Source: Bacillota bacterium (lineage in GTDB: Bacteria; Bacillota; Clostridia; Lachnospirales; Lachnospiraceae). Taken from it: DNA of 64,000 nt. The notes under the pieces are model-generated. The model was given only the letters and a program-made list of their open reading frames with translations, ran no database searches and was not told the DNA's origin. Location: contig JAEYFP010000066.1 of the NCBI GenBank assembly GCA_023402845.1, positions 1 to 64,000 of the forward strand. The letters run 5' to 3'. Shown piece after piece: positions 59,726 to 64,000 of the stretch (its first letter is position 1; each line of letters begins with the position of its first letter). Made by a program: the position numbers and the translations under genes.

Positions 59726-60121
59726 ATGCTGCGTGAAGGGATAAAAGGAGAAATAAGAAAAGTTGTAACAAAAGATGATACCGCAGTAGTTTATAAAAGC
59801 GGCGAGGCGGAAGTGCTTGCAACCCCCGCGATGGCAGCGCTGATGGAGGAAACAGCATGGATGAGCATTAAGCCTTATCTTGACGAGAGCGAAAGCAGCG
59901 TGGGAACAAGGCTTTGTATTACACATATCTCACCGACCCCGATTGGGATGAGCGTTGTATGCCAATCGCATCTGGTTACTATGGAAGGGAAAAAATTAGT
60001 ATTTGAATTAAGGGTTGAGGATGAAAAGGGTTTGATAGGAGAAGGAACACATGAACGGGTGATTGTTGAAAAGGAAAAGTTTCAAACGAAAGCCAATAAA
60101 AAGGCGGAATCTATAAAATGA
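59726..60121 (+). CDS. Hot-dog thioesterase, FlK-like
   Basis: 131 residues. TPAMAALMEETAW and GTRLCITHISPTPIG match the fluoroacetyl-CoA thioesterase group, with the probable catalytic Thr, Glu and His (THISP). Such proteins hydrolyse small acyl-CoA esters; the real substrate is unknown, and in this genome a short-chain acyl-CoA is possible. TAAGGAGAAGAAA precedes the ATG. A terminator follows at 60135. Confidence 0.87.
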   Translation: MLREGIKGEIRKVVTKDDTAVVYKSGEAEVLATPAMAALMEETAWMSIKPYLDESESSVGTRLCITHISPTPIGMSVVCQSHLVTMEGKKLVFELRVEDEKGLIGEGTHERVIVEKEKFQTKANKKAESIK

Positions 60122-60134
60122 TTCTATTTTGAAG

Positions 60135-60160
60135 GGTAGTGCATGGGCACTGCCTTTTTT
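60135..60160 (+). terminator. Intrinsic terminator after the thioesterase gene
   Basis: Stem GGTAGTGC / GCACTGCC (one G-T pair), loop ATGG, then six T. The R1 fragment follows at once. Confidence 0.85.
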
Positions 60161-60161
60161 A

Positions 60162-60200
60162 TTATATAGAAAATTCCTCCGAATTTTTTATATAATAAAA
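60162..60200 (+). repeat. Dispersed structured repeat R1, fragment (first hairpin only)
   Basis: TTATATAGAAAATTCC...AATTTTTTATATAA repeats the first hairpin of R1. The remaining ~85 bp of R1 are missing. Like other copies it follows a terminator T tract directly. Confidence 0.7.
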
Positions 60201-60406
60201 TGCAAAAATGCAACAAATGGATTTTAAAAGCTGAAAAGAATAAAAAATAAAAATAGATACAAGCATAATACACAAAAGAATGCAACAAATGATAAAAAAT
60301 ATCAATACAATTTGTGCAAAATTGCAGAAATATGCATATAAATCATCTTACTATTGTAAATGTGGCATAAATATGATATATATAATATATAAAATGCAAA
60401 TATGCA
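60201..60406 (+). promoter_or_regulatory. Control region of the 4-hydroxybutyrate operon with repeated TGCA-N4-TGCA sites
   Basis: TGCAAAAATGCA (60201-60212), TGCAAAATTGCA (60315-60326) and TGCAAATATGCA (60395-60406) share one pattern. The last is extended to AAATGCA-AATA-TGCATTT. A second direct repeat TGCAACAAATG occurs at 60209 and 60281. A probable -10 element TATAAT/TATATA lies at 60377-60386, with TTGTAA at 60355 as a weak -35, so the last site would cover the transcription start. This suits a repressor. The regulator itself is not identified. Confidence 0.55.
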
Positions 60407-60451
60407 TTTAAACTATTATATGTTCCAATTATGGAAAAAGGAGATGTTGTT

Positions 60452-61903
60452 ATGGCTTTACTAACGGGCGAAGAGTATATTGAGAGTATTCGCAAGATCA
60501 AAATGGAAGTCTACATGTTTGGAGAAAGGATTGAGAATCCGGTTGACGATCCGATTCTCAGACCATCATTAAATTCCGTCAGAATGACGTATGATCTTGC
60601 ACAGGATCCTCAATATGCGGATCTGATGACGGTAATTTCTCCGTTCACAGGAGAAAGGATTAATCGATTTACACATATTCATCAGAACACGGAAGATTTG
60701 AAAAACAAGGTTAAGATGCAAAGGCTTTGCGGACAAAAGACGGCTGCATGCTTTCAGAGATGTGTTGGTATGGACGCATTTAATGCAGTATTTTCTACGA
60801 CATTTGAAATTGATAAAAAATACGGAACGAGTTATCATGACAATTTCAAAAAATTTATGAATTACTGTGCAACAAATGATCTTACGGTAGACGGGGCAAT
60901 GACCGATCCCAAAGGAGATCGCTCCAAGGCTCCGCATGCGCAGGAAGATCCGGATATGTATTTGCGTGTTGTGGAAGTGCGTGAGGACGGTATTGTAGTT
61001 CGGGGAGCAAAGGCCCATCAGACGGGGATGTTAAACTCCCATGAAGTAATTGTAATGCCGACTATCTCAATGGGACCCGATGATAAGGAATATGCGGTTT
61101 CCTTTGCGGTTCCGCTTGATGCAAAGGGACTCTTTATGATAATCGGGCGCCAATCCTGTGATACGAGAAAGCTGGAAGGATCCCAAATGGATGTCGGGAA
61201 TGCGGAATTTGGAGGCGTGGAGGCACTTACTATTTTTGATGATGTATTTGTACCGAATGACAGAATTTTTATGAATGGCGAGACAGAATTTGCCGGCATG
61301 CTTGTTGAGCGGTTTGCGGGATATCATCGCCAGTCATACGGCGGCTGCAAAGTTGGAGTTGGTGATGTTCTGATTGGCGCGGCTGCAGTTGCAGCCGAAT
61401 ATAACGGAGCGGCTAAGGCATCTGCTGTAAAAGATAAGCTTATTGAGATGACACACCTGAATGAAACGTTATACTGCTGCGGTATCGCTTGTTCAACAGA
61501 AGGCTATCCTACAGACTCGGGCGCGTATATGATTGATTTGCTTCTGGCCAATGTCTGCAAGCAGAACGTAACCAGATTCCCGTATGAGATTGTGCGTCTT
61601 GCAGAGGATATTGCGGGAGGACTTATGGTTACCGCACCTTCCGAGAAGGATCTAAGAGATGAGAAGCTGGGAAAATACATAGACAAATATTTGCGTGGTG
61701 TTGCTGAAGTATCCACTGAAAATCGTCTGCGTATTCTCAGGCTTATTGAAAACCTTGCATTGGGAACGGCGGCAGTCGGGTACCGGACAGAATCAATGCA
61801 TGGGGCAGGCTCTCCGCAGGCGCAAAGGATTATGATTGCAAGGCAGGGCAACCTTGGTCTTAAAAAGGAGCTTGCAAAAAAAATAGCACATATTACGGAA
61901 TGA
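60452..61903 (+). CDS. abfD: 4-hydroxybutyryl-CoA dehydratase / vinylacetyl-CoA isomerase
   Basis: 483 residues, the family length. It closely follows the Clostridium aminobutyricum enzyme through long stretches such as KMQRL-GQKTA-CFQRCVGMDAFN. The [4Fe-4S] ligands are Cys100, Cys104, His292 and Cys299 (AGYHRQSYGGC), the spacing known for AbfD. FAD and the cluster together dehydrate 4-hydroxybutyryl-CoA to crotonyl-CoA through a ketyl radical; the enzyme is oxygen-sensitive. AAAAAGGAGATG lies 5 nt before ATG 60452. First gene of an operon with a NifU-type scaffold, abfT and a lactonase homologue. Confidence 0.95.
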   Translation: MALLTGEEYIESIRKIKMEVYMFGERIENPVDDPILRPSLNSVRMTYDLAQDPQYADLMTVISPFTGERINRFTHIHQNTEDLKNKVKMQRLCGQKTAACFQRCVGMDAFNAVFSTTFEIDKKYGTSYHDNFKKFMNYCATNDLTVDGAMTDPKGDRSKAPHAQEDPDMYLRVVEVREDGIVVRGAKAHQTGMLNSHEVIVMPTISMGPDDKEYAVSFAVPLDAKGLFMIIGRQSCDTRKLEGSQMDVGNAEFGGVEALTIFDDVFVPNDRIFMNGETEFAGMLVERFAGYHRQSYGGCKVGVGDVLIGAAAVAAEYNGAAKASAVKDKLIEMTHLNETLYCCGIACSTEGYPTDSGAYMIDLLLANVCKQNVTRFPYEIVRLAEDIAGGLMVTAPSEKDLRDEKLGKYIDKYLRGVAEVSTENRLRILRLIENLALGTAAVGYRTESMHGAGSPQAQRIMIARQGNLGLKKELAKKIAHITE

Positions 61904-61921
61904 TTTTTGGAGGTTGTCTCT

Positions 61922-62215
61922 ATGACAGAAATAGTTTTAAAAGAAATAGAAGAAGTATTGGACAAAAATGTAAGGCCTAATCTGGCTATGCATGGCGGCA
62001 ACATCCGGGTGGTCAGTCTGGAAGAAGAAAAACTTTATTTACGTATGGTCGGGCAATGCAGCGGGTGTCCGTCGGCAAACTTAACAATGGAAAATCTGGT
62101 TAATACTGAACTTACGGAGGCATTTCCTAAGTTGAAACAGGTGTCTTTGGTAACGGGAGTCAGCGATGCTCTGCTTTTAGAAGCAAGAGAACTGCTGAAG
62201 AAGAGAAGAAACTGA
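61922..62215 (+). CDS. NifU C-terminal domain iron-sulfur scaffold protein
   Basis: 97 residues forming one NifU-C domain: LAMHGGNIRVVSLEE and the cluster-binding pair Cys46-SG-Cys49 in GQCSGCPSANLT. Such proteins carry and deliver [4Fe-4S] clusters. Placement between abfD and abfT suggests service to the AbfD cluster. The start follows TTGGAGG, 18 bp after abfD. This role is inference from position. Confidence 0.9.
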   Translation: MTEIVLKEIEEVLDKNVRPNLAMHGGNIRVVSLEEEKLYLRMVGQCSGCPSANLTMENLVNTELTEAFPKLKQVSLVTGVSDALLLEARELLKKRRN

Positions 62216-62306
62216 AAGCCTTTGTTAAGTGCCGCGGCGCTGCTTGCGTTCGGATCGGATCATTATATTAATCAGGCAAAAGACCTGAAAAAAGTGAGGA
62301 ATCGTT

Positions 62307-63611
62307 ATGAATTGGAAAGTTGAGTATGCCGATAAGCTCTGTACAGCGGATGAAGCAGTTTCCCATATCAAATCGGGGGATCGTGTTGTTGTGGCACATG
62401 CGTGCGGGGAACCGGTAATTCTTACCGACGCAATGGTTGCCGGCGCCGAGAAATATGATTTTAAGAATATTGAAGTCGTTCATATGGTTGCGATGGGAAA
62501 GGCCGGTTACTGCGCCCCGGAAATGTCAAATCGTTTCAGACATAACGGACTGTTTTTGGGGGGAACATCAAGGGCTGCGGTTGAGGAAGGAAGAGGAGAT
62601 TTTACTCCTGTATTCTTTTCTGATATTCCGGAATTGTTTAGAAGCAGCCTGAAAGCGGATGTGATTTTGTTTCAGGTGAGCGAACCGGATGAGCATGGAT
62701 ATTGTTCTTACGGAATATCGTGTGATTATACGAAGCCATGTGCGGAAACTGCGAAATACAGAGTGGCACAGATTAATAGAAATATGCCAAGGGTGCTGGG
62801 AGATAATTTTATTCATATCAGTGAATTGGATTATATTGTGGCTGAGGATACGGATCTGATTCAGCTTGTGCCTCCTCAAATAGGAGAGGTCGAGAGGAAA
62901 ATAGGAGAAAACATCGCTTCGCTTGTCAGGGATGGGGATTGTCTGCAGTTGGGCATTGGTGCGATTCCGGATGCGGTACTGCTGTTTCTGAAAGGAAAGA
63001 AGAATCTGGGTATTCACTCGGAAATGATTTCGGATGGAGTAGTGGAACTGATTAATGCCGGGGTTGTCACCAATAAATGCAAACAAATTGACAAAGGACA
63101 AAGCGTAGTGACATTTTTGATGGGAACCAAAAAACTATATGACTATGTAAGAGATAATCCAACCGTAAAAATGCTTCCGGTTGATGTAGTAAATGATCCC
63201 AGGATCATCTGCCAAAATGATAATGTGGTTTCCATTAACTCCTGTGTGGAAGTGGACTTGATGGGGCAGGTTTGCTCGGAGTCAATTGGGTTAAAACAAA
63301 TTTCCGGAATCGGGGGCCAGGTCGACTTTGTTCGCGGAGCGAATATGTCAAGAGGAGGCCGTACAATCATGGCGATGCCCGCCACGGCCGCAAAGGGTAA
63401 GATTTCCAAAATTGTTCCTTTCCTGACGGAGGGCGCTACGGTAACAACTTCGCGCTGTGACGTAAATTATGTGGTGACAGAATATGGGGTTGCGCAGTTA
63501 CACGGTAAAACTCTGAAGGAGCGTGCAAAGCAATTGACGGAAATTGCGGCACCGCAATTCAAGGAAAAATTAATTGAAGAATATGAAAGACGTTTCCGCT
63601 GTAACTATTAA
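62307..63611 (+). CDS. abfT: 4-hydroxybutyrate CoA-transferase
   Basis: 434 residues, acetyl-CoA hydrolase/transferase family. The catalytic Glu is expected at Glu239 (GIHSEMISDG), matching the position in the C. aminobutyricum enzyme; GIGAIPDAVL and YGVAQLHGKTLKERA are family signatures. It moves CoA from acetyl-CoA or butyryl-CoA to 4-hydroxybutyrate, giving AbfD its substrate. The start follows AAAAAGTGAGGAATCGTT. Related enzymes act on butyrate, so some overlap of substrate is possible. Confidence 0.92.
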   Translation: MNWKVEYADKLCTADEAVSHIKSGDRVVVAHACGEPVILTDAMVAGAEKYDFKNIEVVHMVAMGKAGYCAPEMSNRFRHNGLFLGGTSRAAVEEGRGDFTPVFFSDIPELFRSSLKADVILFQVSEPDEHGYCSYGISCDYTKPCAETAKYRVAQINRNMPRVLGDNFIHISELDYIVAEDTDLIQLVPPQIGEVERKIGENIASLVRDGDCLQLGIGAIPDAVLLFLKGKKNLGIHSEMISDGVVELINAGVVTNKCKQIDKGQSVVTFLMGTKKLYDYVRDNPTVKMLPVDVVNDPRIICQNDNVVSINSCVEVDLMGQVCSESIGLKQISGIGGQVDFVRGANMSRGGRTIMAMPATAAKGKISKIVPFLTEGATVTTSRCDVNYVVTEYGVAQLHGKTLKERAKQLTEIAAPQFKEKLIEEYERRFRCNY

Positions 63612-63647
63612 AAAATGCACCTATGTGCGTGAGAAGGAGGATTTCTA

Positions 63648-64000
63648 ATGAAACTATATATTCTTAATACAGGGTACTTGGAAACAGATAAAAATGCAGT
63701 TGTAGCATGCAGTGTAGTGGGGACAAGAAGCAATCCGAATGTCCAGAATAAATGGATTAAACTGCCGGTTATGGCATTTCTGATTGACACCGGTGATGGT
63801 TATATTTTGTATGATACAGGAAGCAATCCGGAAGCGATGAACGGTTATTGGCAAAACCTGATGCAGGAAATTTATCCGTTATATCAAAAGGATGAAGAGA
63901 GACTTGAAAATCAACTTGCGCTGTGCGGCGTAAAACCGGAAGATATTAAAACGGTAGTTCTTTCCCATATGCATTTGGATCATGCGGGAAATCTGCAGTT
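63648..64000 (+). CDS. MBL-fold lactonase-like hydrolase (partial, cut by window end)
   Basis: The first 117 residues are visible. The metal motif is SHMHLDHAGN (His107, His109, Asp111, His112), preceded by FLIDTGDGYILYDTGSNP, as in N-acyl-homoserine lactonases and AttM/BlcC-type gamma-butyrolactonases. AGAAGGAGG lies 8 nt before the ATG, and the gap to abfT is 36 bp. In this operon, hydrolysis of gamma-butyrolactone to 4-hydroxybutyrate is an attractive role. The rest of the gene and any further operon members lie beyond position 64000. Confidence 0.85.
   Translation, partial: MKLYILNTGYLETDKNAVVACSVVGTRSNPNVQNKWIKLPVMAFLIDTGDGYILYDTGSNPEAMNGYWQNLMQEIYPLYQKDEERLENQLALCGVKPEDIKTVVLSHMHLDHAGNLQ

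Overview
The window looks like chromosomal DNA of a butyrate-forming, strictly anaerobic member of the Clostridia, most likely a Lachnospiraceae. The grounds are the gene set (thlA-crt-hbd-bcd-etfBA, ptb-buk, 4-hydroxybutyryl-CoA dehydratase), strong AGGAGG ribosome sites, sigma-A type promoters and moderate G+C. No rRNA, tRNA or CRISPR array was seen. No species is assigned.

Layout. Positions 1-5.4 kb are AT-rich and accessory: the 3' end of a group II intron, two tandem copies of a small hydrophobic toxin gene each with a convergent antisense RNA, a Fic protein with its own HTH domain, a HAD hydrolase, a YoaP-type acetyltransferase and a DUF1848 protein. 5.4-8.5 kb holds a P-type Mg2+ ATPase (mgtA) with an upstream small-ORF transcription unit. 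8.5-18.1 kb is a YesMN-type two-component system divergent from a sugar-type ABC importer, an ADP-ribosylglycohydrolase-family enzyme and two small genes. 18.2-27 kb is mixed housekeeping and transport (esterase, azlCD, an ABC exporter, mntP, a radical SAM protein, an SDR reductase, trxB, a secreted NlpC/P60 hydrolase). 27-28.1 kb is a gene-free block of nested repeats and DnaA-box-like sites. 28.1-36.5 kb has hpf, mtnA and the butyryl-CoA operon. 37-40.7 kb (minus strand) is ptb-buk with two more genes. 40.8-52.8 kb has secA-prfB, an ACT protein with hom, a PGM-like probable homoserine kinase and lysC, then membrane proteins and tex. 53-60.1 kb has an FMN riboswitch with ribU, the tsaE-tsaB-rimI / rnz / tsaD / ispD housekeeping series and a thioesterase. 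60.4-64 kb is a 4-hydroxybutyrate operon: abfD, a NifU-type scaffold, abfT and a lactonase-like metallohydrolase cut by the window end.

How the genes fit together. The 4-hydroxybutyrate operon should activate 4-hydroxybutyrate with acetyl-CoA or butyryl-CoA and dehydrate it to crotonyl-CoA. Bcd-Etf would reduce that to butyryl-CoA, and Ptb-Buk would release butyrate with ATP. The terminal lactonase-like gene suggests that gamma-butyrolactone or a related lactone could feed this route.

The least explained material is noncoding. A ~125-bp structured repeat (R1, four copies plus a fragment) sits directly behind intrinsic terminators and shows compensatory base changes. A 173-bp element (R2, three copies of identical length) has inverted ends. 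A 278-bp element is bounded by a perfect 16-bp inverted repeat. A TGCA-N4-TGCA site is repeated three times in front of abfD.
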